Part shown: positions 51,847 to 61,618 of the stretch, one piece after another | Layout of the letters: each line of letters opens with the position of its first letter | How positions within the stretch are numbered: position 1 is the first letter of the stretch | Source of the DNA: Candidatus Methanomethylicaceae archaeon | Lineage (GTDB): Archaea > Thermoproteota > Methanomethylicia > Methanomethylicales > Methanomethylicaceae | Reading direction: 5' to 3' | DNA length: 64,000 nt | NCBI GenBank assembly: GCA_015660995.1 | Contig: JACTUC010000006.1 | Span: forward strand, 47,566-111,565 | Made by a program: the position numbers and the translations under genes | The notes under the pieces: model-generated | The model's database searches: none | The model's input: the letters and a program-made list of their open reading frames with translations, nothing else | Told to the model about the DNA's origin: nothing

Positions 51847-53667
51847 TTGACCGCTCCTCCCCGTTGCATCCACGATATTCTCTCTGGAAAAGTCGATAGA
51901 AAGGAGGGGGTGGCCATAGAGGCCGAGGGGCGTGACCCGCTGACCTATACGCGCCTCTCCGAGCAGATGAGTAAGGCCGTATCTGATTTGGAGTCCTCTG
52001 GAATCGAAAAAGGCGACAGGGTGGCGCTGGTACTCCCCAACGGCCCAGAAATGGCCGTTGCCCTCCTGTCAGTGGCTTCAGCGTTTGCATGTGCCCCGCT
52101 CAATCCCTCCTACCAAGCCAGCGAATTTGACTTTTTTCTCACTAACCTGAGGGCGAAGGCAGTGATTGTGGAGAAGCCTACTGCCCCCAACGTGCTCCCA
52201 GTAGCTAAAAAGAGGGGCGTACGCTTGATCGAGTTGAGACCATCTGTGGACCAAGAAGCAGGCATCTTCAGCCTAGCCTCAAGCCAAGGTCAAAAGGAGG
52301 AACCACGTTTCTCGAACCCCACAGATATATCCATCCTGCTGCACACCTCGGGGACAACCTCTACGCCGAAGCTCGTGCCAATCACCAACAGCAACATCTG
52401 TGTTTCAGCTGAGAACATAAGCAACGCCCTTAGCCTAACCATAAACGACCGCTGCCTGAACGTACTGCCTCTCTTTCACGTGCATGGTATAGGCATACTT
52501 TTGGCATCGATGGTAGCTGGGGCCAAAGTCGTCTGCACACCTGGCTTCTTGGCGCCAAAGTTTCTCACCTGGCTTGAACAGTTCCGCCCCACATGGTATT
52601 CGGCAGTCCCAACCATGCACCAAGCAATCCTCTCAATGGTCACCCGCACTGGCTATATCCCATCAGTGCGACTCAGATTCATCCGGTCTGCATCCTCACC
52701 CCTGCCGCCCTCCGTTTCAGCTGAGCTGGAGAGGGTTTTCGGCTGTCCCGTATTGGAGACCTATGGCATGACCGAGGCATCCCACATGATCGCATCAAAC
52801 CCACTACCCCCGCGCCCTCGGAAAGCTGGCTCGGTCGGCTTACCGATCGGCAATGATGTCGCTATAATTGACGATGCTGGCAATCTTCTTCCGAGTGGTG
52901 CTATCGGCGAGATCGTTCTGCGGGGTCCTAACCTCTTCATGGGCTATGAGAACAACCCCGAAGCAACCAAGGCTGCCTTTACCAATGGATGGTTCAGGAC
53001 AGGAGACCAAGGGTACGTAGACAGTGAAGGTTACATCTTCATCAAGGGCAGGCTGAAAGAAATCATCAACCGCGGTGGGGAGAAGATATCCCCGCGGGAG
53101 GTCGAGGAAGCTTTGCTCTCTCTACCACAGATAGAGCAGGCGGTCGCCTTTGGGATCCCTAACTCCACCTTGGGCGAGGATGTTGCAGCTGCCGTGGTGC
53201 TGAGGGACGGTCATTCGATGGAACCCACTCAGATTAGGCTCGCCGTCTCGGAAAGGCTCGCGTCCTTCAAGGTTCCCGCTCGGATGCTGGTGGTGAAGGA
53301 ACTGCCCAAAGGGCCGACAGGAAAGCCCCAAAGGATTGGGCTTGCAAAGCTTTTCGGTCTCGAACCGCAACCAAGCAAGTCTCCCAAGGATCGCCCCAGC
53401 CTTCCACCAAGCACCCCGACCGAGATCGCTCTCGCCAAGATCTGGTGTGAAGTATTAGGTCTCCGTGGCATTTCAGCAGACGAAGAGTTCTTGGATCTAG
53501 GGGGGGACTCAATCCTCGCCACCTTGGCAATCTCTCGGATCCGCGATGAGCTGGGCTTCGAGCTGCCTATAGTCAAGTTCTTTGAGCTTAAGAATATAGG
53601 AAACATTGCGAGGTTCCTGGACGATGCCAACAGCCAGAAAGCCTCACGCAGAGAAACTGCAGGGTAG
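51847..53667 (+). CDS. acyl-AMP ligase with C-terminal carrier domain (stand-alone A-PCP of an NRPS system)
   Basis: 606 residues, start TTG. An adenylate-forming domain of about 500 residues contains ILLHTSGTTSTPKLVP (about 164), VLPLFHVHGIGILLASMV, WYSAVPTMHQAIL and INRGGEKISPREVEEALL; by these segments it is closest to plant/fungal AAE3/Pcs60 oxalyl-CoA-synthetase-like ligases rather than to amino-acid A domains. A carrier domain follows, with the phosphopantetheine site EFLDLGGDSILATLA (serine about 555). It thus activates a carboxylic acid and holds it as a thioester. The NRPS gene begins 9 bases later, so this is its probable loading protein. Confidence 0.88.
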   Translation: MTAPPRCIHDILSGKVDRKEGVAIEAEGRDPLTYTRLSEQMSKAVSDLESSGIEKGDRVALVLPNGPEMAVALLSVASAFACAPLNPSYQASEFDFFLTNLRAKAVIVEKPTAPNVLPVAKKRGVRLIELRPSVDQEAGIFSLASSQGQKEEPRFSNPTDISILLHTSGTTSTPKLVPITNSNICVSAENISNALSLTINDRCLNVLPLFHVHGIGILLASMVAGAKVVCTPGFLAPKFLTWLEQFRPTWYSAVPTMHQAILSMVTRTGYIPSVRLRFIRSASSPLPPSVSAELERVFGCPVLETYGMTEASHMIASNPLPPRPRKAGSVGLPIGNDVAIIDDAGNLLPSGAIGEIVLRGPNLFMGYENNPEATKAAFTNGWFRTGDQGYVDSEGYIFIKGRLKEIINRGGEKISPREVEEALLSLPQIEQAVAFGIPNSTLGEDVAAAVVLRDGHSMEPTQIRLAVSERLASFKVPARMLVVKELPKGPTGKPQRIGLAKLFGLEPQPSKSPKDRPSLPPSTPTEIALAKIWCEVLGLRGISADEEFLDLGGDSILATLAISRIRDELGFELPIVKFFELKNIGNIARFLDDANSQKASRRETAG

Positions 53668-53676
53668 GCGGCTTCA

Positions 53677-56600
53677 ATGGCAAAGGGCAACCCTACCATT
53701 AAGAGGCAGAGCGACGGTTCGCCCACAAGGGCATCCTTCGCCCAAGAGAGGATGTGGCTCCTCGAACAGCTCGATCCCCAGAGCGGTGCCTACAACCAGC
53801 TTAACGGTTTTCGCCTCAGGGGGATGCTTGATTGTGAGATCCTGAAGAGGAGCCTCCTGGAGCTCCTGGATCGCCACAGAGTCCTCGCAAGCAGGCTGGT
53901 TCTCAAGGATGGCCAGCTGTTCCAGGAGGAAACCAACGCCCAAGCATTCGACCTACCCCTGGTGGACCTGTCTTCAATGCCCGATGGGAAGGGGGAGGAT
54001 CAGGCCAAAGCCTTGGCCAGAGAGCAGTCGAGGGCTCCCTTCGACCTCGCCAGAGGTATGCTCTTTCGGGCAACACTGTTCAGGCTCTCTCCCCAGGATC
54101 ATCTCCTTGCAATTACAACCCACCACTCTGCCTTTGACGGCTGGTCCCTAGGCGTGATGCTGAGGGACTTGGCAGGGATCTACGAGGCTTTCTCCAAGGG
54201 TCTCCCTTCTCCGCTCCCCGAACTGCCCATCCAGTACCAAGACTACGCCCTTTGGCAGAGGGAGCTCTACGAGAGGGGCGAATTCGCTGCGCAGGAGTCC
54301 TATTGGGTCAACAGGCTATGCGGAGACCTGCCTGCTCTTGAGCTCCCCTTGGATCATCCGAGGCCCGCGGTCCAGAGCATGGCAGGGAGCGCCATCACCA
54401 CAACCCTGGATGTGAAACTCACTAGCTCCCTCAAGGAGGTCAGTAGGAGAAGAGGAACGACCCTCTTCATGACTCTGCTGGCAGCCTACAAGGTATTACT
54501 CCACCGGTGGACAGGTCAGGAGAAGCTGATAGTTGGGTGCCCTATCGCCGGGCGCACACGCCGGGAGTTAGAGCCATTGATCGGTCTGTTCATAAATACG
54601 CTACCTATCCGCACCGATCTATCTGGTGACCCCCCCTTCTCATCCCTGCTCGGGCAGGTCAGGCAAAATCTCTTGGAGGCATATTCAAACCAGGATGTGC
54701 CCTTTGACAAACTCGTCGAGATCGTCAAACCGGAGAGGCATCTGAGCAGCACGCCCATCTTCCAGACCATCTTTCAGTTAAGGAATTTCCCCCTTAGGAA
54801 CGCGGATGCAGGCGGCCTAAGGATGGAAAACTATGAATTTGACTTCTTTCCTGCCCGAGTTGACCTGACGGTCGAGATCACTGAGATCGAGGGTACCCTC
54901 CACTGCCGTTTCGAATACTGCATAGCAATCTTGGATAGGTCGACCATAGAGCGCATGGTCGGCGCCTGGAGAACCTTGCTGGAGGGAATAACAATGGATC
55001 CAGATCAGCGCATATCCGAGCTGCCGCTCCTAACACCAGAGGAGAAGAGGCAGATCCTGGAGGGATGGAACCGCACTAGCCATGACTATCCCAGGGATGA
55101 GACGGTGCCTGGGCGATTCGAGGAACAGGTCGCCCGAAGCCCCTCGTCTGTGGCGCTCGTCTATGGGCGAACAAGTCTGACCTATGGGGATCTCAACGCG
55201 CGCGCCAATGGGCTTGCCCTCCAACTCACCAAAGCAGGATTCATGCCAGGGTCTGCAGCGGTTATACTGATGGACCGCAGACCCGAGCTGCCCATCACCC
55301 ACTTGGCCATACTCAAGGCAGGAGGGATTTGCGTGCCTATGAACCCAACCGACCCCAAAGACCGCATAGCCCTCGTGCTGAAGGATACATCCGCGCCTCT
55401 GCTCCTAACCTCGAAGGACCACAGTGAGCAGTTACCCCAGGGGTCAGCAAAGATAATCTTTGTTGAAGACTCCCTACTGGGAAGCAATCCAAATGAAGCC
55501 AACTTCTCCAACCGCCCCACTGTCCCATCTACCGCCTACATAATCTACACGTCGGGGTCGATGGGCACGCCAAAGGGGGTATGCATACCCCACCGTGCAA
55601 TCTTGAGGACGGCAATCAACAACAGCTTTGTCGAGTTCCTCCCGGCAGACACTGTGGCAAGCGTAACGAACCCCGCCTTTGATGTCTCTTTGGGCGAGCT
55701 TTGGGGAGCGTTGCTCAACGGGGCTAGGATCGCTATCTTCGATAGAGAAATCACCCTTTCACCGTCAGCATTCGTAGCCAGGGTAAGAGAAACAGGGGTC
55801 AAGGTGATGTTCACCACACCGACGTTGCTGAACCTTATGGTGAGAGAGGTGCCTACGGCCTTCCTTGGCATACGCGACTTGATCACTGGTGGAGAGGTCC
55901 TGGATCCCTCCCTTGCCAAAGAGATACTGGCCGGTAGCAAGCCTGGCAGGCTCATAAACGTCTACGGCCCCACCGAAGGGACGGTGCTCAGCACCTGGCA
56001 CGTGGTCAAGGACGTGGCCGAGGACTCCCCTATCCCCATAGGGCGTCCAATCGCAAACACCCAGGCCTACATCCTCGACAAGAATCTCCAGCCAGTGCCC
56101 GTTGGCGTGAGGGGTGAGCTTTACCTTGGTGGCGACGGTCTGTCCTCTGGGTACTACAACAGGCCTGAGCTGACCGCAGCCGCCTTTTTGCCCAATCCCT
56201 TCAGCGGGGATCCATCCTCCAAGATATTCAGAACAGGAGACATCTGCCGCTACCTCCATGATGGTAATATAGAATTCGTCGGTCGTTCAGATCTTCAGGT
56301 CAAGATCCGCGGCTTCCGTATCGAGCTCGGGGAGATCGAAGCCATGCTCGGAAGGCATCCGGCAGTAAAAACGGCTGTGGCTGTAGTCTGGGGGGAGGGA
56401 CAGGCGGATAGGCGTCTGGTTGCCTACGTCTCGCCCATCCCGAATGCTACCATCGATCCATCCCAGCTGAAGGATTACCTCAAGGGTCTTCTGCCTGACT
56501 ATATGATCCCCTCAGCCATAATGGTCCTGCCAGAACTACCCCTTATGCCGAACGGCAAGGTCGACCGGAGGGCACTCCCCCCTCCCGAGCCCCCACGAAC

Positions 56601-57717
56601 TGGAAGATCGGAAGCAGATGCTATGGCGCATAGCCACGAGGAGCTGGAGCTCATCGAGATGTGGGAGGATCTGCTGAGGGTTAAACCAATCGGCGTGAAC
56701 GACAATTTCTTCGACCTGGGTGGGCACTCAATGATGGCTGTCCGCCTCTTCGCCCGGATCGAGGAGAAATTCAAGGTCCGAATGCCTCTCGCCACACTTT
56801 TCCAGAGCCCGACCATAAAGGAGCTGGCAAAGGTCCTTAGGGCCAAGGAACCTTCCCAACTGGGGGATCTCCTGGTCCCTCTGCAGGGAAGTGGATCGGG
56901 GTCTCCACTCTTCCTCCTCCATGCGGCAGACGGTGACGTTCTCAACTATACAGCCTTCGTAAGGAGCTATGGGCCAGGCCGCCCCATCTACGGCATCCAG
57001 TCAAGGGGTATTAATGGTGAAGCGCAGCCCTTGACCAGTATTGAGGAGATGGGAACGCAATACGTGCACGCTGTGCAGAAGATCCGCCCACACGGGCCAT
57101 ACCTCCTGTTGGGCTACTCCGAAGGCGCTCTACCCGCCTACGAGATGGCACGGCAATTCGCAGAGGCTGGGGAGGAGGTTGGCCTGCTCGCCATAATAGA
57201 TGCCTCCACCCCAGGCCAGAAGGAATCCGAGGCTGCTACCAGGCGGCGCGAGTTCGTGGTCGAATTCCTCAATTTATATGTGGACATCCGCCAGGCAATA
57301 CCCAAGGGGAACCTTCGGGACCTGATACGAACATTCCCCCAGAGAATTGCCAACCTGATCCTATATGGTCTTCAGGCTGTGGGCTTTCAAAGAAAATCTG
57401 CAGAACCGCTCCTGCCCGGGTGGGCTTTCTACCTCTCGGAGGCGCGGAAGCGCACAATAATTGCCAATATTAAAGCTGCCAAGGCCTATCGGCCAAAGAA
57501 GTACCAAGGGGTCGTTACTCTCTACCGCCAGACACCATTCCCCATGCTATCGACGCTCGACCCTCAGATGGGATGGCAGCGCCTTGCTAGGGAAGTGGAC
57601 AGCACCACCATTAGTGGTTACATCCATGGGAACATGCTGAAACCGCCCCAGGTCGCAAAACTGGTCCTTGACCTCAAGAAACGTGTGGATGCAGTCGATG
57701 GACCCCAAAACGTCTAA
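53677..57717 (+). CDS. nonribosomal peptide synthetase, C-A-PCP-TE
   Basis: 1346 residues in one module. Condensation domain with TTHHSAFDGWSLG (HHxxxDG, about 147) and the DFGxR-region LIGLFINTLPIRTD. Adenylation domain with YIIYTSGSMGTPKGV (about 624), NVYGPTEGTV, GELYLGGDGLSSGYY, YLHDGNIEFVGR and PLMPNGKVDRRAL. Carrier domain NFFDLGGHSMMAVRL (serine 1018). Type I thioesterase with GYSEGALPAYEM (serine about 1148), aspartate about 1174 and histidine about 1317. It condenses the acyl unit on the upstream A-PCP with one amino acid and releases it. A hand-read A-domain pocket starts with Asp (FDVSLGELWG), as for amino acid substrates; identity unknown. Confidence 0.93.
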   Translation: MAKGNPTIKRQSDGSPTRASFAQERMWLLEQLDPQSGAYNQLNGFRLRGMLDCEILKRSLLELLDRHRVLASRLVLKDGQLFQEETNAQAFDLPLVDLSSMPDGKGEDQAKALAREQSRAPFDLARGMLFRATLFRLSPQDHLLAITTHHSAFDGWSLGVMLRDLAGIYEAFSKGLPSPLPELPIQYQDYALWQRELYERGEFAAQESYWVNRLCGDLPALELPLDHPRPAVQSMAGSAITTTLDVKLTSSLKEVSRRRGTTLFMTLLAAYKVLLHRWTGQEKLIVGCPIAGRTRRELEPLIGLFINTLPIRTDLSGDPPFSSLLGQVRQNLLEAYSNQDVPFDKLVEIVKPERHLSSTPIFQTIFQLRNFPLRNADAGGLRMENYEFDFFPARVDLTVEITEIEGTLHCRFEYCIAILDRSTIERMVGAWRTLLEGITMDPDQRISELPLLTPEEKRQILEGWNRTSHDYPRDETVPGRFEEQVARSPSSVALVYGRTSLTYGDLNARANGLALQLTKAGFMPGSAAVILMDRRPELPITHLAILKAGGICVPMNPTDPKDRIALVLKDTSAPLLLTSKDHSEQLPQGSAKIIFVEDSLLGSNPNEANFSNRPTVPSTAYIIYTSGSMGTPKGVCIPHRAILRTAINNSFVEFLPADTVASVTNPAFDVSLGELWGALLNGARIAIFDREITLSPSAFVARVRETGVKVMFTTPTLLNLMVREVPTAFLGIRDLITGGEVLDPSLAKEILAGSKPGRLINVYGPTEGTVLSTWHVVKDVAEDSPIPIGRPIANTQAYILDKNLQPVPVGVRGELYLGGDGLSSGYYNRPELTAAAFLPNPFSGDPSSKIFRTGDICRYLHDGNIEFVGRSDLQVKIRGFRIELGEIEAMLGRHPAVKTAVAVVWGEGQADRRLVAYVSPIPNATIDPSQLKDYLKGLLPDYMIPSAIMVLPELPLMPNGKVDRRALPPPEPPRTGRSEADAMAHSHEELELIEMWEDLLRVKPIGVNDNFFDLGGHSMMAVRLFARIEEKFKVRMPLATLFQSPTIKELAKVLRAKEPSQLGDLLVPLQGSGSGSPLFLLHAADGDVLNYTAFVRSYGPGRPIYGIQSRGINGEAQPLTSIEEMGTQYVHAVQKIRPHGPYLLLGYSEGALPAYEMARQFAEAGEEVGLLAIIDASTPGQKESEAATRRREFVVEFLNLYVDIRQAIPKGNLRDLIRTFPQRIANLILYGLQAVGFQRKSAEPLLPGWAFYLSEARKRTIIANIKAAKAYRPKKYQGVVTLYRQTPFPMLSTLDPQMGWQRLAREVDSTTISGYIHGNMLKPPQVAKLVLDLKKRVDAVDGPQNV

Positions 57718-57860
57718 TCTGCTGAATGAGCGGTGCTTGGGTCTTCTCCAGGTATGAGGACTTGCATGAGCATCCCCGAGTTCATTTCTTGCGTGCGCCC
57801 GGGATAATATCTCTTATTAGTAATTTCGGACTAGTTCCTCATCAAGCAGGTTCTTTTCAG

Positions 57861-58799
57861 ATGCCTAGGGTCAGCGTGATAACTCTCTCGCATAACCGCC
57901 CTTCTCTTTTGTCCAGATCGATCGCCAGTGTCCTCTCCCAAGATTACTCAGACTTTGAGCTTATCGTTGTGGACGATTCGTCCAGCGATGAACCCCGGAA
58001 GGTTGTAAACTCCTTCGTGGACCCGCGCATCGAATACATAGGGCTAGAATCCGCAATCGCCGCGAGTGCCGCTGACAATGTCGGAATAAAATCAGCCCAT
58101 GGCGACTACATTGCCTTTCTTGATGATGATGACGAATGGCTTCCGACAAAGCTATCAAAGCAGGTCATGGCGTTCAGCAGAGCTGGCAGCTCAGTCGGGC
58201 TGATCTACACGGGCATCAATTACATAGATGAGGTAAAGGGCTCGCGCAAGAGCTTCCTGCCAGCATGCAGGGGGAGGGTCTTCGACCGGCTGCTAATGGG
58301 GTGCTTTATCTGGGCGCAATCCTCGGTGATGATAAGGAGGGACATCATAGCAGAGGTCAACGGATTTGACGGGGCATTGCCTTGTATGCATGATTGGGAC
58401 CTCTACCTCAGGATTGCAAAGAAGTACGAATTTGACTACATCCCTGAGGTATTGGTCAATTATTATTGCGACTACGGTGGTCTGAACCGCAACATTGAGA
58501 AACGGCTCCAAGGTCAGAGCATAGTCTACGGAAAAATTGGTCCCCAGATCAAGTCGAAGAAGGTATGGTCTGACTATTATTTCCACAGGGGGGTCTGGCT
58601 TTTCATGCTTGGCGATCACCTTGAGGGCGGGCGATGCCTCGTGAAGAGCCTTCAGTGCAATTGGAAGAACCTCAGAGCCCTCCCGCTCATAGGGCTTAGT
58701 ATGATGGGTTCTGCAGCCTTCAATAAAATATACTCTCTCTTCGAGAGCACACCTTTAGCGAAATACCTGGCAAATATTTCAGGTTATAGGTCGGTATGA
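57861..58799 (+). CDS. GT2-family glycosyltransferase
   Basis: About 312 residues from the ATG at 57861; the frame is open to 57726, but the GT2 fold starts at PRVSVITLSHNRPSLLSRS. VVDDSSSDEPRKVV and YIAFLDDDDEWLP (DxD-type metal site) follow, and a longer C-terminal domain ends the protein. It transfers a sugar from a nucleotide donor. It follows the NRPS by 143 bases; whether the two are functionally linked is open. Confidence 0.87.
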   Translation: MPRVSVITLSHNRPSLLSRSIASVLSQDYSDFELIVVDDSSSDEPRKVVNSFVDPRIEYIGLESAIAASAADNVGIKSAHGDYIAFLDDDDEWLPTKLSKQVMAFSRAGSSVGLIYTGINYIDEVKGSRKSFLPACRGRVFDRLLMGCFIWAQSSVMIRRDIIAEVNGFDGALPCMHDWDLYLRIAKKYEFDYIPEVLVNYYCDYGGLNRNIEKRLQGQSIVYGKIGPQIKSKKVWSDYYFHRGVWLFMLGDHLEGGRCLVKSLQCNWKNLRALPLIGLSMMGSAAFNKIYSLFESTPLAKYLANISGYRSV

Positions 58800-58899
58800 C
58801 ATAGTGAAAATCAACTGCAAAAGGCAGTGCTAAAAACAACAATACTGAGCTCCCATCGAGCAACAACGCTATTAACAACCCTTTAGCCAATTTGAAATC

Positions 58900-59805
58900 A
58901 TGCGGATCGTTGTGACGGGCGGGGCTGGCTTCATCGGCAGCCATTTGGTCGAGCGCCTGGTCTGGCGAGGGCACGACCTGGTTGTCCTGGACAACCTTGT
59001 CACCGGCAAGGAAGACAACCTCCAAAAGGTCATCAATGAGATCGACTTCATAGAGGGAGACATCAGGGACGACGAGCTGGTCAAGCGTCTTCTAAAGGGG
59101 GCAGATGTTGTTGCCCATCTTGCCGCTCTAACTAGCGTCAGCGAATCGATGGAAGAGCCCTACCTCTATCACGAGATCAATACCTCGGGGACGTTGCGCC
59201 TGCTGCAGCTCTCTGTAGAGAGCGGGGTTAAGAACTTCCTCTTCGTCTCCTCCTGCGCGGTCTACGGCGATCCAACCAAGATACCTATCAAGGAGACCGA
59301 CCCTATCTCCCCCCTGTCCATCTATGCTGCCACGAAGGCCTCGGCCGAAGCCTACTGCCAAGCTTATAACAGCATGGGGATAAGGACCTGCGTGCTGCGC
59401 CTCTTCAACGTCTACGGCCCCCGCCAGGGATTCAGCCAGTACTCGGGGGTGATCTCCCAGTTTACAGAGAGAACTAGGAAGGGGCAGCCTCCCATCATAT
59501 TCGGAGACGGAAAGCAGACTCGGGATTTCGCCTACGTGGGTGATGTGGCTACCCTTATGGCAACCGCCGTCGAGAAGTTCTCCGAGGGGGTTTTCAATGT
59601 GGGCTCTGGCAAATCTTCAACTATAAAGGGACTGGCTGAGACCCTTGCGCGCACCATGGGCAAGCCCGACCTGCAGCCCGTATACGAGGAGCCGCGCCCA
59701 GGCGAGGTCAGGTACAGCAGGGCAGACATCTCAAGAGCGCGGAAGGTCTTTGGCTTCCGGCCAGAGGTTTCGCTCGAAGAGGGGCTAAGGTTGACCGTTC
59801 GCTGA
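58900..59805 (+). CDS. NAD-dependent UDP-sugar 4-epimerase-like SDR
   Basis: 301 residues. [55 protein letters not shown] and catalytic YAATKASAEAYCQAY are present, with GDGKQTRDFAYVGDVA and PGEVRYSRADISRA near the end. The pattern is that of archaeal GalE-type epimerases. It is preceded by CTATTAAC at about 58869, at leaderless spacing from its ATG. It is a fourth SDR of this sort in the window. Confidence 0.9.
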   Translation: MRIVVTGGAGFIGSHLVERLVWRGHDLVVLDNLVTGKEDNLQKVINEIDFIEGDIRDDELVKRLLKGADVVAHLAALTSVSESMEEPYLYHEINTSGTLRLLQLSVESGVKNFLFVSSCAVYGDPTKIPIKETDPISPLSIYAATKASAEAYCQAYNSMGIRTCVLRLFNVYGPRQGFSQYSGVISQFTERTRKGQPPIIFGDGKQTRDFAYVGDVATLMATAVEKFSEGVFNVGSGKSSTIKGLAETLARTMGKPDLQPVYEEPRPGEVRYSRADISRARKVFGFRPEVSLEEGLRLTVR

Positions 59806-59870
59806 TTATAATTGCTCGCAATTAATTTACAATACACAGTGAGATCGATCATTAAGGAGCCACTGACCCT

Positions 59871-60872
59871 TCAGCCATTTAAGAGAGATGAATAAATGGA
59901 GACAAGGCTTTTTGCAATTTTTTCCATATCATGATCCAGCAATGCCGTCTTCCCCTCTTCGACAAAGTTCTTCGCCAGCAAGGGGTCCTTACTCACGCGC
60001 TCTAGCGAGGTGGCGAATTCGTCCACAGTTTCGCAGGTGAGGGCGTTCCTGCCATTGGCGAGTAGTCCTTTATAGACGGGCAGGTTGCGGGCCACCACAG
60101 GCCTCCCGACAGCCATCGCCTCCATGAGCGCTATCCCTTGGTTTTCGCAGAAAGAGGGTGTAAAAAAGATATCACCCCCGCAGTGGGCGTCCAACGCTTC
60201 CTCCACATCGGACAGGAAAAGGACATTTGGGGGGCACTTGCCCATGGCCCTACGAACCCTTAACGGGTAATATAGAATTGAGCGCCTTCCAACCCACACG
60301 AACTGCAGGTTGGGGAGTTGCTTGGCCACGGCTGGCAAAACCTCAACTCCCTTCTTGGGGCAGATGACGCCAACCATGTAGACCACCTTCGTATCATCAG
60401 AAATCCCGTAATGTTTCCTGAACGAGCTTCTGCGCTCCGGCACTAACCTGAATTTGTCGAGGTCTATGCCATTGCTCAGCACTTGGATGGGCGCCTTCAC
60501 GTGCCTCGCCCGGAGGGTGGCCTCGGTCCAGGCGCTGGGGGCAAGGACCAGATCACCCATGTTGTAAAAAAATGTCAGGTATCTTCCTACCACCCCCGAT
60601 AGTAACCCACTTCCAGTCCAAACCCCTTCAGCGTCTTCGGCCGTTGTGTGGGCATGCATCACCACTGGTATTCCCTTCTTTTTTGCCCTTTTCACCTCAG
60701 CAATGTTGGTGAAAGGGATGGGCACATGCACGTCAAGGAGGTCGTAGTTCTTCTCGGTTGGATCGTCAGTAACATCAACTCCTTGACGAAGAAGGGCATC
60801 CCTCAACCTCCTCGCGGAGATTATGTTGCCAGTCATCAGTCCTATGGGAGTTACAAGGAATTTTATCCTCAT
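59871..60872 (-). CDS. GT4-type glycosyltransferase
   Basis: 333 residues from the ATG at 60872 (the frame is open to 60884). N-domain: IKFLVTPIGLMTGNIISARRL, VMHAHTTAEDAEGVW and LAPSAWTEATLRARHVKAPI; C-domain: VVYMVGVICPKKGVEVLP, FFTPSFCENQGIALMEAMAVGRPVVA with the donor-binding E-x7-E. Donor unknown. It is convergent with the epimerase gene and has its own AT-rich promoter region upstream. Confidence 0.88.
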   Translation of the reverse strand: MRIKFLVTPIGLMTGNIISARRLRDALLRQGVDVTDDPTEKNYDLLDVHVPIPFTNIAEVKRAKKKGIPVVMHAHTTAEDAEGVWTGSGLLSGVVGRYLTFFYNMGDLVLAPSAWTEATLRARHVKAPIQVLSNGIDLDKFRLVPERRSSFRKHYGISDDTKVVYMVGVICPKKGVEVLPAVAKQLPNLQFVWVGRRSILYYPLRVRRAMGKCPPNVLFLSDVEEALDAHCGGDIFFTPSFCENQGIALMEAMAVGRPVVARNLPVYKGLLANGRNALTCETVDEFATSLERVSKDPLLAKNFVEEGKTALLDHDMEKIAKSLVSIYSSLLNG

Positions 60873-61030
60873 GCAGCAGACCATCGCACGTGATTCTTTG
60901 CCATTTGATATGTTAACACATCTTCAGTATAATACTTTAAGCGCAATTTTCTGCTTGCGCTAAACTGTGCGACCCACTCTCTCCCGCTCTAAGAAAACGC
61001 ACGCGCATTAAGAATGTTGAACCAAAAAAA

Positions 61031-61342
61031 TTATGGTTTGATTTCTTCGGTTTGTGCTTCGTGCTTTGGCTCAGGTATCTCGGATGGCGTTTCTTCTGAA
61101 ACTTCTTCTTTTGTAAAGCGCATGGTAATCCATGCAACTACGAATGAGAGTACAGCAAATAGAAGGTAGACAACCATTGAATCTACGGCGCTGATTTGAA
61201 TAAACGCAGCAGGGGCTTGACTTCCGTACTCAATTGAGAGCATTTCATAGTTTACCAAAGCAGCAAATACTGCAAATACCATGAATACTACACCAAATAC
61301 CGATGCAATTTGGCTTACAATTTTCCAGTTGTTCATACTCAT
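61031..61342 (-). CDS. small two-helix membrane protein
   Basis: 103 residues from the ATG at 61342, chosen for the GGTGA Shine-Dalgarno-like bases just upstream and the GTTTAAAAGG box at about 61377-61386; the frame is open to 61405. Two hydrophobic helices (about 7-30 and 50-72) are joined by a loop, and the C-terminal 30 residues are acidic and Pro-rich (EEVSEETPSEIPEPKHEAQ). No family recognised. Both neighbours are transcribed away from it. Confidence 0.55.
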   Translation of the reverse strand: MSMNNWKIVSQIASVFGVVFMVFAVFAALVNYEMLSIEYGSQAPAAFIQISAVDSMVVYLLFAVLSFVVAWITMRFTKEEVSEETPSEIPEPKHEAQTEEIKP

Positions 61343-61618
61343 TTCACCGAGTGGCCTCTTTTTTATGAGGACGCTGCCTTTTAAACAATTACCATTCTCA
61401 ATCATGGTAAAAATTTAATCCCCAAACCCAAACTACTGCTATTTCGCTCCTTCCAGCTACTATTCTGCTACTAACTCTCTCCCAACATAAAAAGAAAAAA
61501 AGTTAAATTTGATCCCCCCAACTTGCCGTTTATTTATCATGAAGGCTATCGCCAAGGCGATCGAGCGGCGCTTCCCATCAGGCTAGCATTTTAAGTGCTT
61601 TAAATTAAACTGCTTAGC

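Noticed and set aside
53677..57717. Amino acid specificity from a hand-read A-domain pocket
   Set aside because: The pocket residues read by eye (beginning D-V-G) do not match a code I recognise, so no substrate is named.
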